Shown here: positions 26,267 to 35,035 of the stretch, in pieces
Layout of the letters: each line of letters begins with the position of its first letter
Position numbering within the stretch: position 1 is the stretch's first letter
NCBI RefSeq assembly: GCF_028714215.1
Contig: NZ_JAQTMS010000004.1
Coordinates: 102,121 to 166,120 of the forward strand
From: Rhodoferax sp.
Lineage (GTDB): Bacteria > Pseudomonadota > Gammaproteobacteria > Burkholderiales > Burkholderiaceae_C
Reading direction: 5' to 3'
DNA length: 64,000 bases
Made by a program: the position numbers and the translations under genes
The notes under the pieces: generated by a model
Database searches by the model: none
What the model was told of the DNA's origin: nothing
Seen by the model: the letters and a program-made list of their open reading frames with translations, nothing else

Positions 26267-26788
26267 TCAGCCGTCAACCGGATGTTCTGGCGTTGCCAGC
26301 ACCAGTTGGTAGAAGCCAAGGTCCAGCCAGCGGCCGAACTTGAAGGCGGCTTGTTTGATGGTGCCGGCGTGCTCGAATCCCAGTTTCTGGTGCAGCGCAA
26401 TGCTGGCGCTGTTGGCGACATCGATGCCGCCCACCATGACATGCAGTTGCTGTTCCCGGGCGCGCGCAATCAGCGCCTTCATCAGCGTTTCCCCGAGGCC
26501 CCGGCCGCGCTGGTTCTTGTGCACGTAGACCGAATGTTCCACCGAATACTTGTAGGCCGGCCAGGCCCGAAACGTGCCATAGCTGGCGAAGCCCAGCAGC
26601 TCACCGCTGTCGTCAACCAGGCCGATGACCGGGAATCGCCCGGCCTCCTTGGCCTTGAACCAGCCGACCATGCTGTCCGGCGCGCGCGGCTTGTAGTCGT
26701 ACAAGGCGGTCGAGTTGACGATCGCTTCATTGAAAATTTCAAGCATGGCGCCGGCGTGCGCCGCATGGCTACAGTCGATAAGTTGCAT
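26267..26788 (-). CDS. GNAT-family N-acetyltransferase, phosphinothricin acetyltransferase-like
   Basis: A 173-residue acetyltransferase. It has the order seen in the Bar/Pat/YncA group: EIFNEAIVNSTALYDYKP near the start, GFASYGTFRAWPAYKYSVEH in the middle, the acetyl-CoA loop VHKNQRGRGLGETLM (R/Q-x-x-G-x-G/A), GGIDVANSASIALHQKLGFE and a final FGRWLDLGFYQLVL. Members acetylate amino groups of small toxic compounds such as phosphinothricin or methionine sulfoximine; the substrate here is not known. It is convergent with xylR and divergent from the ribonuclease gene. Confidence 0.87.
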   Translation of the reverse strand: MQLIDCSHAAHAGAMLEIFNEAIVNSTALYDYKPRAPDSMVGWFKAKEAGRFPVIGLVDDSGELLGFASYGTFRAWPAYKYSVEHSVYVHKNQRGRGLGETLMKALIARAREQQLHVMVGGIDVANSASIALHQKLGFEHAGTIKQAAFKFGRWLDLGFYQLVLATPEHPVDG

Positions 26789-26918
26789 CAGGCTTGCCTT
26801 TCAAAGAATGGGTGGCAGCAGGTGGTCGAGGCGACCGAGCATTGTATTTTGGCGCGGCGTGCCGCAGGTGCCAGCGCCGGCAGCGCACCGGCACCCGGCT
26901 TGCAGGTATATTGACCCC

Positions 26919-28397
26919 ATGCACAACCCTCATGACAGCCACCACCATCACCGCTCGGACCTGGTCCGCATCGCCATCGGCGCCATGACCGAGCGCGGGC
27001 TGGAGCCCGAGTTCTCCCAGCGGGTCGAGCAGCAACTGGCCAGCATCGGCGGCCCCGCCAGCGAGACCGGCGCCCAGATTCACGATCTCACCGACCTGCT
27101 CTGGTGCTCTATCGACAACGACGATTCACTGGACCTGGACCAGCTCACCGTCTGCGAGCCGCTGGCGCAGGGCAGCATCCGGCTCTGGGTCGCCATCGCC
27201 GATGTCGACGCGCTGGTGAAGAAGGGCAGCGCCATCGACGAGCACGCCCTCATCAACACCAGCTCGGTCTACACCTCGGCGCGCATTTTTCCGATGCTGC
27301 CCGAGCGCCTGTCGACCGACCTGAGCTCGCTCAACTTTGGTCAGGACCGCTTGGCGCTGGTGACCGAGATGGTGTTCAATGCCGACGCCTCGCTGGCCGG
27401 CGCCACCGTATACCGGGCCCGGGTGCGCAACAAGGCCAAGCTGGCCTATGACGCGGTCAGCGCCTGGATCGACGGTGCCGGCGCGCTGCCTGCGGCCGCT
27501 GCAAAGGTGCCCGGCATGGAGGCGCAATTGCGTACGCAGGACAGCCTGGCCCAGCAACTGCGCGCGCGCCGGCATGCCGAAGGCTCGCTGGAACTGGAAA
27601 CCTTCCAGCCGCGCGCCGTGTTCGACGGCGAGCAGGTGGTGGACATTCGCCAGCAGGTGCAAAACCGCGCCCGCCAGTTGATCGAGGAAGTGATGATCGC
27701 CACCAACGGCTGCACCGCGCGCTACCTGGCCGGCCGCGGCGACGCCTCCCTGCGGCGCGTGGTGCGCTCGCCCGAGCGCTGGCTGCGCATCGTGGCGCTG
27801 GCCAAGGAATACGGCGAGGCCCTGCCCGAGCTACCCGACTCCAAGGCACTGGAAGCTTTTCTGGCGAAACGCCACAAGGCCGACCCGCTGCGCTTTCCGG
27901 ACCTGTCGTTGGTCGTCGTCAAGCTGATGGGCCGCGGCGAGTACGTGGTCGAGACGCCCGGCGGTCCGCCGATCGGCCACTTCGGCCTGGCGGTGCGCGA
28001 CTACACCCACTCCACGGCACCGAACCGGCGCTTCCCCGATCTGGTGACCTCGCGCCTGCTGAAAGCCGCGCTGGCGGGCGAGGCGCCGCCTTACTCCAAT
28101 GCCGAACTGGGCGAGCTGGCCCAGCATTGCACGCGGCAGGAAGACGCGGCCCAGAAAGTGGAGCGGCGCATGCGCAAGTCGGAAGCGGCGCTGCTGCTGG
28201 AGTCGCGCATCGGCCAGCGCTTTGATGGCATCGTCACCGGCAGCGGCGCCGACGGCGTCTGGGTCCGGCTGTTCACCCCGCCGGCCGAGGGCAAGCTGGT
28301 GAGCGGCGAGAATCACTTCAAGGTCGGCGCCCAGGTCCGCGTCAAGCTGGTAGCTACCAATGTGGAGCGCGGCTTCATCGACTTCGTGAGCGCCTGA
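26919..28397 (+). CDS. RNB-domain (RNase II/R family) exoribonuclease
   Basis: A 492-residue 3'-5' exoribonuclease. The start at 26919 yields MHNPHDSHHHHRSD, a histidine-rich opening; a TATATT sequence lies 12 bases before the ATG, so the message may have a very short leader. The RNB catalytic aspartates are in SIDNDDSLDLDQLTV. Other RNB landmarks are VADVDALVKKGSAIDEHA, FPMLPERLSTDLSSLN, and HFGLAVRDYTHSTAPNRRFPD. A C-terminal S1-like barrel follows at about 430-490. The protein lacks the two N-terminal cold-shock domains of RNase R/II, a short form common in this order. Confidence 0.9.
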   Translation: MHNPHDSHHHHRSDLVRIAIGAMTERGLEPEFSQRVEQQLASIGGPASETGAQIHDLTDLLWCSIDNDDSLDLDQLTVCEPLAQGSIRLWVAIADVDALVKKGSAIDEHALINTSSVYTSARIFPMLPERLSTDLSSLNFGQDRLALVTEMVFNADASLAGATVYRARVRNKAKLAYDAVSAWIDGAGALPAAAAKVPGMEAQLRTQDSLAQQLRARRHAEGSLELETFQPRAVFDGEQVVDIRQQVQNRARQLIEEVMIATNGCTARYLAGRGDASLRRVVRSPERWLRIVALAKEYGEALPELPDSKALEAFLAKRHKADPLRFPDLSLVVVKLMGRGEYVVETPGGPPIGHFGLAVRDYTHSTAPNRRFPDLVTSRLLKAALAGEAPPYSNAELGELAQHCTRQEDAAQKVERRMRKSEAALLLESRIGQRFDGIVTGSGADGVWVRLFTPPAEGKLVSGENHFKVGAQVRVKLVATNVERGFIDFVSA

Positions 28398-28434
28398 GAA
28401 GCGCACGCAACGCGGGGCCGATTCGATTGCAGGA

Positions 28435-29394
28435 TCACTGGACCGTCCGCTGGCGCAGATCCTCGGCACGCTTCATTTCAAGGTAGGCCGCCCGGTCGAT
28501 CTCGTGCAGCTGGCGCGGATAGCGCTCGGTCGCCGTAAACCAGGCCTGCAGACGTTGCTCCAGCTGGACTGGCGGCGCGGCGCTGGTGGCATCCAGATAG
28601 GTATCGATGGCCAGGTAGTAGCGCATCGTATTGCGCTCCAGCAGGCCACGCATGCCACCGATATATTCCGCTTGTCCATCGGGGAGTTGGCCAACCACGG
28701 TAAACCCGACCTTGGCGCTGGCCAATGTTGCCAGATAGGTCTGCAGGGCCAACCGGCCGGCAAAATTGAAGGCATAGGAATAGGTCAGATGCAAAAACGT
28801 TTTGCCATTCGGTAGCGCCACCGCTTCCAGCTCGATCAGGTAGTCGCTGGTGCCTAGCGGACCGTCCTTGGCCTTCAGCACGATGTCGAGATACTCCGGG
28901 CTCAGGCTCGCCAGGCGGTAGCTGAAATCGAAACGCGGCGCAATCGACAGCGCCTCGGGCGTCTTCTTGCCGATGTGGACGTGCAGCGTGGTGCCGGCGG
29001 GCGCCACCAGCGCGCGGCAGTATTTGGAATTGATGTGCAGCAGCATCACGTCGCACCAATGGTCCGGACTGTTCAGGCCGCTGCTCACCGCGTCAAACGG
29101 GTGGGCGACGACGGCGTAGATGTCGCCGGTCAGGCGGTTGGGCGTCTCAACCGAATCGAGAACCAGCGGCTGCCTGAATTGATTTTGCCGCAGTTGCGGC
29201 TCCAGTGCCGTGTACTTGGCGCGCAGAGTTGCCACCGGGTCGACCGTCGCCATGGCCGCGCCGCCGACGGCCACCGCGCAGAGCAGCAACAGCCAGCGCA
29301 AGCCGCTCAGCGCGCTGGAGCAGAATGAGGTTTGCAAGGCTGCGCCAGCAAGGCGCTTGCGGCTGGTCAAGCTGCGGGACTCGATTGGTTTCAT
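28435..29394 (-). CDS. Exported protein of unknown function
   Basis: A 319-residue protein I do not recognise. The start at 29394 (MKPIESRSLTSRKRL) gives a basic N-region and hydrophobic stretch LRWLLLLCAVAVGGAAM, a likely signal peptide ending near AMA. The mature part begins with a coil-prone helix (LRAKYTALEPQLRQNQF) and continues with alternating strands, with a cysteine pair in DHWCDVMLLHINSKYCRALV that could form a periplasmic disulfide. The C-terminal 60 residues are helical and charged. It is divergent from the exported protein at 29520 and convergent with the ribonuclease gene. Confidence 0.6.
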   Translation of the reverse strand: MKPIESRSLTSRKRLAGAALQTSFCSSALSGLRWLLLLCAVAVGGAAMATVDPVATLRAKYTALEPQLRQNQFRQPLVLDSVETPNRLTGDIYAVVAHPFDAVSSGLNSPDHWCDVMLLHINSKYCRALVAPAGTTLHVHIGKKTPEALSIAPRFDFSYRLASLSPEYLDIVLKAKDGPLGTSDYLIELEAVALPNGKTFLHLTYSYAFNFAGRLALQTYLATLASAKVGFTVVGQLPDGQAEYIGGMRGLLERNTMRYYLAIDTYLDATSAAPPVQLEQRLQAWFTATERYPRQLHEIDRAAYLEMKRAEDLRQRTVQ

Positions 29395-29519
29395 GGACGT
29401 GAAGTGGGGGCGGCTCGCAAGATATCCAGAGCCGGCCAGCCGGACCGTGCGGCAGCGCACGGAACGCGCCAGCGTGAGTTCGGACAATCAAGGACCAACC
29501 GTTTTTTGGAGGACAGAAG

Positions 29520-30338
29520 ATGCGCTACCTTTTGATTGTGTTTTGCCTGCTGTGGGGGTCGGTCACTTCGGCCCTGGCTCAGTTGAGCGTCGGTATCGGG
29601 CTGCCCGGCGTCAGTATCGGCATCAACCTGCCGGTCTACCCGCAACTGGTCCGGGTACCGGGTTATCCGGTCTACTACGCACCGCAACTGGACTCGAACT
29701 TTTTCTTTTACGACGGCATGTACTGGGTCTACCAGGGCGACAACTGGTACGCCAGTTCCTGGTACAACGGACCCTGGGGACTGGTGAACCCCGACTTGGT
29801 GCCGCTCTATGTGCTGCGCATCCCGGTGCGCTACTACCGTAACCCGCCGATGTATTTCGGCGGCTGGCGCGCCGATGCGCCGCCGCGCTGGGGCGAGCAT
29901 TGGGGCAATGACTGGGAGCACCAGCGCAGGGGCTGGGACCAGTGGAACCGGCGCGCCGCGCCGGCGCCGGCCCCGCTGCCGACCTACCAGCGCCGCTATT
30001 CGGGCGAGCGCTATCCCGAGGCGCCGCAGCAGCACTCGATTCAAGGCCAGAATTACCGTTACCAGCCGCGTGACGCGGTAGTGCAACAGCATTACCAGGA
30101 GCAAGGCCTGCAAAGAGCGCCGGCGCAGCGGGCTCCGCAGGCCGCCCCCGTCGCACCCCGCGCGCAGCCGCCGCAACAACGCAGAGCCGACGAGGCTCAG
30201 CGCGCTGCGCCGCCCCAAGCGCCGGCGCAACAGAGAGAACCGGCCGCCCAGGATCAAAGGCAACGACCGCAACAAGGTTCGCAGAAAGATCGCGAGAAAG
30301 GCGATGGGCGAGGTGAGGACCGCACCAAGCAGCCTTGA
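29520..30338 (+). CDS. Exported Tyr/Trp-rich protein with Pro/Gln-rich tail, unknown function
   Basis: A 272-residue protein with a strong GGAGGA ribosome site and a signal peptide ending at SALAQ. The first mature segment LSVGIGLPGVSIGINLPVYP is followed by a region packed with tyrosine and tryptophan (FFFYDGMYWVYQGDNWYASS, WYNGPWG). Similar YxWxQxxxW-like patterns occur in uncharacterised proteobacterial envelope proteins. From about residue 150 the chain becomes proline-, glutamine- and arginine-rich and is probably disordered. It precedes the cytochrome b561 gene by 42 bases and may be co-transcribed with it. No enzymatic motif is visible. Confidence 0.65.
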   Translation: MRYLLIVFCLLWGSVTSALAQLSVGIGLPGVSIGINLPVYPQLVRVPGYPVYYAPQLDSNFFFYDGMYWVYQGDNWYASSWYNGPWGLVNPDLVPLYVLRIPVRYYRNPPMYFGGWRADAPPRWGEHWGNDWEHQRRGWDQWNRRAAPAPAPLPTYQRRYSGERYPEAPQQHSIQGQNYRYQPRDAVVQQHYQEQGLQRAPAQRAPQAAPVAPRAQPPQQRRADEAQRAAPPQAPAQQREPAAQDQRQRPQQGSQKDREKGDGRGEDRTKQP

Positions 30339-30380
30339 ATGGGCGCTACCATTCCCTGAATCAATTTTTGGGGAAATAAA

Positions 30381-30953
30381 TTGGAACAGCGCTCGCTCAC
30401 CCGCTTCGGCAATGTGGCCCAGGCCTTTCACTGGCTGACGGCGATTCTGGTTTTGCTGGCGTTCGTCTTCGGTCCGGAGGGCTCCGAGCAGCGCGTCTAC
30501 CTGCCGGCCGGCGATTTCGAACGGCAATTGCACGAGACGCTGGGCTTGTGCGTACTGGCGCTGGCCGTGCTGCGCCTGCTGTGGCGCATGCTGGACAGGC
30601 GGCCCGAGCCCGAGCCGCTGGCGCGCTGGATGGAGCTCTCGTCCAAGGCGGTGCAGGTGGCGCTTTATGGGCTGCTTTTTGCCGTCCCCTTGACGGCCAT
30701 CACCGGCGCCTGGCTCGAAGGCCACCCCTTGACGCTGCTGGGCGGCCTGCAAATTGCATCGCTGATCGGCCTGTCGCACGGCATCGGCGTGACGATTGCC
30801 GAGATCCACGCTTGGCTGGGCGACGCCATCTTGTGGCTGGCCGGCCTGCACGCAGCGGCCGCCATCTACCATCACCTGGTGCTCAAAGACGGCGTGCTGC
30901 TTTCCATGCTGCCGCGCTGGGTTCCGCTGGGCAAACTGACCGCTACCCGGTAG
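30381..30953 (+). CDS. Cytochrome b561-type di-haem membrane protein
   Basis: A 190-residue inner membrane cytochrome with four predicted helices. It starts at a TTG preceded by GGGGAAA. Histidines fit the prokaryotic b561 pattern: one in AFHWLTAILVLL (helix 1), one in ERQLHETLGLCVLAL (helix 2) and several in the last helices (IAEIHAWLGDAILWLAGLHA, IYHHLVLKDG). Proteins of this kind shuttle electrons between quinol and periplasmic acceptors or superoxide. The partner is not encoded nearby. Its end overlaps the end of the convergent methyltransferase gene by a few bases. Confidence 0.87.
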   Translation: MEQRSLTRFGNVAQAFHWLTAILVLLAFVFGPEGSEQRVYLPAGDFERQLHETLGLCVLALAVLRLLWRMLDRRPEPEPLARWMELSSKAVQVALYGLLFAVPLTAITGAWLEGHPLTLLGGLQIASLIGLSHGIGVTIAEIHAWLGDAILWLAGLHAAAAIYHHLVLKDGVLLSMLPRWVPLGKLTATR

Positions 30954-31614
30954 CGCAGGGCGCTTGCCGCGGCAAGTCCATTTTGCGCCAGACGCTGGCC
31001 AGCCAGGGCTGCTGCGCAAGGGGTAAACCGGGGGGACGGTAGAAATGCAGCAGCTCGACAAAGCCGGCCGCCGTCATGTGGCTGCGCCAGCTTGCCAGGT
31101 CATGGTAGACGCCGTAGCGCTCCCGACTCCAGCCCTCGTCGTTGTTGCCCCTGGGGTTGGAACTGAACAGCACACCGCCGGGTTTGAGGGTGGCGTGCAG
31201 TTCCGACAAGACCCGCGGCAGCGCCTGACCCGGCACGTGAAACAAGGAGGCGTTGGCAAAGATACCGTCGAAGCGACCGGCCGGCAAATCAAGCGCCAGA
31301 AAGTCCTGCTGCCATACCTCGCAACCGCTGTAGGCGCGCGCCATGTCGGCAAAACGCGCGGCACCTTCCAGCCCCACGGCAATATGCCCCTGCTGCCGGA
31401 AGACCTTGAGATCGCGGCCCGGTCCGCAGCCAAAGTCCAGCAGCGTGAACGGTGCCGCGCCTTCGATAAATTGCAGCAAGGCCGCCATGTTCTGGCTGAC
31501 GTCGTGCTCGCGGGTACCGGCAAAAAAGTCTTCGGCATGCTGGTTGTAATAGGCCAAAGTGCCATCGGCGATGGCACCCAGCTCCTGCGTCGTCAAATTT
31601 GTCGGGCGGGTCAT
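30943..31614 (-). CDS. Class I SAM-dependent methyltransferase
   Basis: A 223-residue Rossmann-fold methyltransferase. The start at 31614 (MTRPTNLTTQEL) is chosen because the longer frame lacks family features. Motif I is TLLDFGCGPGRDL, motif II is VGLEGAARFADMA, and later motifs are FDGIFANASLFHVPGQAL and LKPGGVLFSSNPRG. The start YYNQHAEDFFAGT is typical of small Tam/UbiE-like enzymes. The methyl acceptor is unknown. It lies between the cytochrome and MocR genes, but about 100 bases separate it from the latter. Confidence 0.85.
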   Translation of the reverse strand: MTRPTNLTTQELGAIADGTLAYYNQHAEDFFAGTREHDVSQNMAALLQFIEGAAPFTLLDFGCGPGRDLKVFRQQGHIAVGLEGAARFADMARAYSGCEVWQQDFLALDLPAGRFDGIFANASLFHVPGQALPRVLSELHATLKPGGVLFSSNPRGNNDEGWSRERYGVYHDLASWRSHMTAAGFVELLHFYRPPGLPLAQQPWLASVWRKMDLPRQAPCATG

Positions 31615-31717
31615 GGCCGGGAGGATAGTCTGCGGCCGGACAACATGACGTCCACACCCTGGAACATCCCGCCCGGGATCAGGGTCGGACAGGCAGGGCC
31701 TTGATCCAGGCGGTGTC

Positions 31718-33172
31718 TCACAGCAAGTTCCCCAGCGTCGCGGCGGCCGCGCGCAGCGCAGCCGTGTCATAGCCGGCGTAGCCGAAGAGCCAGCCGCGGC
31801 GCGGCGATTCGATGCAGTAACGTGACAGCGGCGCCACAAAAACACCGGCGGCCTGGGCTCGTGCCGGCAGCGTCAGGTCGTTCCGGCCGATGGGCAGTTC
31901 GTGCAGCAAGTGCAGGCCTTGCTCGCTCGGCCGCAGCAGCAGCTTGCCCCGGCTGGCTTTTGCCAGTGCCGCTATCAGCACCGCCTGACGCTGCGGGTAC
32001 AGCTCGCGCATGCGGCGCAAGTGGCGCAGCAAGTGGCCTTCGGTGATGAAGCGCGCCAGCACCTGCTGGGTGGCGCCGGGGGCGTGGCGGTCGCTCAGTG
32101 CGCGGGCCATGGCAAAAGCACTGGCCAGCACCTGCGGCAGCACGATGAAGCCCAGGCGCAGACCCGGATGCAGGGTTTTCGAAAACGTGCCCACGTACAG
32201 CACCCGATCCGCCCGCGGCAGGCTGCACAGGGCCGGCAGCCGGTGCGTGCCGTACTGAAACTCGCCGTCGTAGTCGTCCTCCACCAGCCAAGCGCGCCGG
32301 CTGTTGGCCCAGTCCAGCAGCGCCAACCGGCGCTTCAGGCTCATGCGCACGCCGGTCGGGAACTGCGAGGTCGGCGTCACCACCGCCAGCCGGGCGGCGC
32401 TCCAGCGCGCGGCGGCCTGCTCGACCACGAAGCCCTCGCCGTCCACCGGCACCGGGCGCACGGCGACGCCATGGCCGGTCAGGCTGGCCCGGATGCCGGG
32501 GTAGCCGGGGTCTTCCACCAGGGCCTCGTCACCGACGTCCAGCAACAGGCGGCCGATCAGGTCGATGGCTTGTTGCGAACCGGAACACACCAGGACCTGA
32601 GCCGCCTCGCAGCGGATGCCACGCGAGGCCCACAGCCACTGGGCAATGGCTTCGCGCAGCGCCGGCGCACCGGCCGGGTCCTGGTACTGCGCCTGCGCCA
32701 TCTGCTCGGCTTTGGACGACTGGCGCGCCAGCCGGTCCCACACGGCAAAGGGAAAACTGGCAACCTCCGGCACACCGATGCGAAACGGCTGCGCCGGCTC
32801 TAACGGCGGGTTCCAGCGCAGCGCGGTGTCGGCAATCAACTGCCCGCGGTGCGACAGACCGGCGACGATGGCCGGACGCAGCGCCGGGCCTTTGCCGGAG
32901 CGCTGATTTCGAGTTTTCCCCAGGGTTCCCAGGTCCGGCGCCACGTAGCTGCCGTCGCCGACGCGGGCCACCAGGTAGCCCTCGGCCTGCAGCCGCTCCA
33001 GCGCCCACAGCACGGTGTTGCGTGACACGGCCAGGGTGCGGGCCTGCTCGCGCGAGGCCGGCAGGCGCGCGCCGGCCTTGAAGAGGCCTTGTTCGATGGC
33101 GCGGCGCAGTTCCAGGTAAACCTGCTGGCGCAAGGTCTCGCCGCGCGGCTTGGCTGCATTGGCTCTTTTCAT
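31718..33172 (-). CDS. MocR-type regulator (GntR helix-turn-helix fused to aminotransferase fold)
   Basis: A 484-residue transcription factor. The N-terminal winged helix of the GntR family (LRQQVYLELRRAIEQGLFKA, LPASREQARTLAVSRNT) is followed by a fold-type I aminotransferase-like domain with the PLP-lysine motif VLYVGTFSKTLHPGLRLGF and the Asp/Tyr region WLVEDDYDGEFQY. MocR proteins sense PLP or amino-compound adducts and usually control a divergently transcribed gene. Here that is the osmC-like operon 95 bases away. The ATG at 33172 gives a normal N-terminus. Confidence 0.92.
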   Translation of the reverse strand: MKRANAAKPRGETLRQQVYLELRRAIEQGLFKAGARLPASREQARTLAVSRNTVLWALERLQAEGYLVARVGDGSYVAPDLGTLGKTRNQRSGKGPALRPAIVAGLSHRGQLIADTALRWNPPLEPAQPFRIGVPEVASFPFAVWDRLARQSSKAEQMAQAQYQDPAGAPALREAIAQWLWASRGIRCEAAQVLVCSGSQQAIDLIGRLLLDVGDEALVEDPGYPGIRASLTGHGVAVRPVPVDGEGFVVEQAAARWSAARLAVVTPTSQFPTGVRMSLKRRLALLDWANSRRAWLVEDDYDGEFQYGTHRLPALCSLPRADRVLYVGTFSKTLHPGLRLGFIVLPQVLASAFAMARALSDRHAPGATQQVLARFITEGHLLRHLRRMRELYPQRQAVLIAALAKASRGKLLLRPSEQGLHLLHELPIGRNDLTLPARAQAAGVFVAPLSRYCIESPRRGWLFGYAGYDTAALRAAAATLGNLL

Positions 33173-33203
33173 CGTCGTCAATTGGCCCTTCACAAAACGG
33201 TAG

Positions 33204-33216
33204 AGTTTTATAAACT
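33204..33216. promoter_or_regulatory. Palindrome in the MocR-OsmC divergent region
   Basis: The sequence AGTTTTATAAACT has perfect five-base arms (AGTTT/AAACT) around a TAT centre. It lies 32 bases before the MocR start codon and 52 bases before the OsmC start. It is a candidate operator for the MocR protein; the AT-rich core could also serve as a -10 element. Confidence 0.4.
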
Positions 33217-33267
33217 GAAGAACCATTGTAGAAACCCTTGCCACCGCAAGCCAACTGAAAGTTCACC

Positions 33268-33756
33268 ATGGCCCAGCACCTCTGCACCGTTACCTGGCAG
33301 CGCGACGCGCAAGCCTTTGTCGACCAGCGCTACAGCCGCCGCCACACTTGGCACTTCGATGGCGGCGCCCAGGTGCCGGCCTCGGCGTCGCCGCACGTTG
33401 TGCCCTTGCCGTATTCCGACCCGGCGGCGGTAGATCCGGAAGAGGCTTTTGTCGCCTCCTTGTCGAGCTGCCACATGCTCTGGTTTCTAGGCTTGGCCGC
33501 CAAGGACGGCTGGCTGGTGGACAGCTACCGCGACGAGGCCGTGGGCGTGATGGCGCGCAACGCCGAAGGCCGCCTCGCCATGACCCGCGTCACGCTGCGC
33601 CCGGCCGTGCAGTTTGGCGCCGGGCGCAGTCCCACGCCGGACGAGTTACGGGCCTTGCACCACCAGGCCCACGAGGCGTGCTTTATCGCCAACTCGGTCA
33701 AGACCGAGGTGCTGTGCGAACCCGTGTTGGAAGCTCAAACCAGGCCTGCGCCATGA
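33268..33756 (+). CDS. OsmC-family peroxiredoxin-like protein
   Basis: A 162-residue cytosolic protein of the OsmC/Ohr family, which detoxifies organic hydroperoxides using two cysteines. Both are present: one in ASLSSCHMLWFLGLAA on the central helix and one in HEACFIANSVKTEV near the C-terminus. The N-terminal HLCTVTWQRDAQAFVDQRYS and HTWHFDGGAQVPASASP match a subgroup distinct from Ohr. It is the first gene of a three-gene set; its stop overlaps the next ATG by four bases. Confidence 0.9.
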   Translation: MAQHLCTVTWQRDAQAFVDQRYSRRHTWHFDGGAQVPASASPHVVPLPYSDPAAVDPEEAFVASLSSCHMLWFLGLAAKDGWLVDSYRDEAVGVMARNAEGRLAMTRVTLRPAVQFGAGRSPTPDELRALHHQAHEACFIANSVKTEVLCEPVLEAQTRPAP

Positions 33757-34394
33757 CTTACCTGCCACCCCACTTTGAAGAGACCGACACGGCCACGCTG
33801 CAGGCGCTGGTGCGCGCGTACCCGCTGGCCACCTGGGTGGTGCAGCAGCAAGGTGAGCTGCTGGTCAATCAGATTCCGTTTCTGCTGGACACCCACCGTG
33901 GAGAACACGGGACCTTGCTGGGTCACGTGGCGCGCGCCAACCCGGTCTGGCAGGCGCTGGCAGAAGGGGCTTCGTCGGTCGCCCTGTTCACCGGACCGCA
34001 AGCCTATGTGTCGCCCAACTGGTACCCCAGCAAGCACGCCCACGGCAAGGCCGTGCCAACCTGGAACTACGCCACCGTGCATGCCCATGGCGTGCCCCAG
34101 GCAGTTGACGACCCGGCACGGGTACTCGATATCGTTACCCGCCTGACCCAGGTGCATGAGGCCGGGCAAGCCCTGCCCTGGCAGGTGTCCGACGCGCCGG
34201 CCGACTACATCACCAGCCTGCTCAAGGTCATCATTGGCATCGAGATCCCGGTGCAGCGCTGGGTCGGTAAATGGAAAGTCAGCCAGAACCGCCCGGCCGC
34301 TGACCAGCAAGGTGTTGCCGCCGGGCTGAGCGGCCAAGGCAGCGAGGCAGCGGCGCAGATGGCGGCCCTGGTACAGCAAAGGAGCAAGCTATGA
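33753..34394 (+). CDS. PaiB-like FMN-binding negative transcriptional regulator
   Basis: A 213-residue protein of the PaiB family, a split-barrel fold that binds flavin or haem. Family marks are MTYLPPHFEETD at the start, YPLATWVVQQQGELLVNQIP, and FTGPQAYVSPNWYPSKHAHG followed by KAVPTWNYATVHAHG. In Bacillus, PaiB is paired with the acetyltransferase PaiA, and here too a GNAT gene follows with an ATGA overlap. The true role of PaiB proteins is unclear; some may be enzymes rather than regulators. Confidence 0.9.
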   Translation: MTYLPPHFEETDTATLQALVRAYPLATWVVQQQGELLVNQIPFLLDTHRGEHGTLLGHVARANPVWQALAEGASSVALFTGPQAYVSPNWYPSKHAHGKAVPTWNYATVHAHGVPQAVDDPARVLDIVTRLTQVHEAGQALPWQVSDAPADYITSLLKVIIGIEIPVQRWVGKWKVSQNRPAADQQGVAAGLSGQGSEAAAQMAALVQQRSKL

Positions 34395-34861
34395 GCATGA
34401 GCACGACAACGCAAGCCGGCGGGCCTATCACGGTGGATACCCTGAGGCCCGAAGACTATGCGGCCTGGCTGCGCCTGGCGCGGGGCTACAAGACTTTCTA
34501 CGAAACGGAACTACCCGAGTCAAGCTACCAGCAGACCTGGCAGCGCTTGCGGCAGGGGGACGGCGTCTTTGCCTTCGCGGCCCGGGTCGACGGGCAGATG
34601 CTGGGCATCACGCACTACCTGTTCCACCCCAGCACCTGGTCGGCCGACGTCTGCTATTTGCAGGATTTGTTCGTCGACCAGGCGGCGCGCGGCCAGGGCG
34701 TGGCGCGGGCCTTGATAGAGCAGGTGGCGCGTACGGCCCGCCAGCGCGGTGCACCCCGGCTGTATTGGCTGACGCAGCAAAACAACCAGCGTGCGCGCCG
34801 GCTCTACGACCGCGTCGCCAGCCACCACGGTTTTATCCGCTACGACTATCCCGTGGCCTGA
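34391..34861 (+). CDS. GNAT-family N-acetyltransferase
   Basis: A 156-residue acetyltransferase, the third gene of the OsmC-PaiB-GNAT operon. The acetyl-CoA binding stretch is LQDLFVDQAARGQGVARALI and the end motif is PRLYWLTQQNNQRARRLYDR followed by HGFIRYDY. This matches the common GNAT subgroup in which the catalytic tyrosine lies near the C-terminus. The overlap with the PaiB-like gene and the PaiA/PaiB precedent suggest that it acetylates a polyamine or another small amine; that is inference. Confidence 0.88.
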   Translation: MSMSTTTQAGGPITVDTLRPEDYAAWLRLARGYKTFYETELPESSYQQTWQRLRQGDGVFAFAARVDGQMLGITHYLFHPSTWSADVCYLQDLFVDQAARGQGVARALIEQVARTARQRGAPRLYWLTQQNNQRARRLYDRVASHHGFIRYDYPVA

Positions 34862-34948
34862 GGCCGCCAAGCCGGACCCGGTCGTGCGTCGAACGGATGC
34901 GAGAGGCGCCAGGACGCCAAAACATCCAAACATTTCCTTGAAGCGATG

Positions 34949-34973
34949 GTTTGTGCAAACAAACAAGTTGTTT
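34949..34973. promoter_or_regulatory. Two adjacent palindromes upstream of the MAPEG gene
   Basis: GTTTGTGCAAAC (34949-34960, five-base arms around TG) is directly followed by AAACAAGTTGTTT (34961-34973, six-base arms around a single G). They lie about 65 bases before the MAPEG start in an otherwise non-coding 174-base gap. Candidate operator for a dimeric repressor; a chance hairpin is also possible. Confidence 0.4.
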
Positions 34974-35035
34974 CAGTGATTTTCACAACTGCGGCAAAGA
35001 CCTAAATTACCTCCAACTTCCGTGAAAGGTAATCA

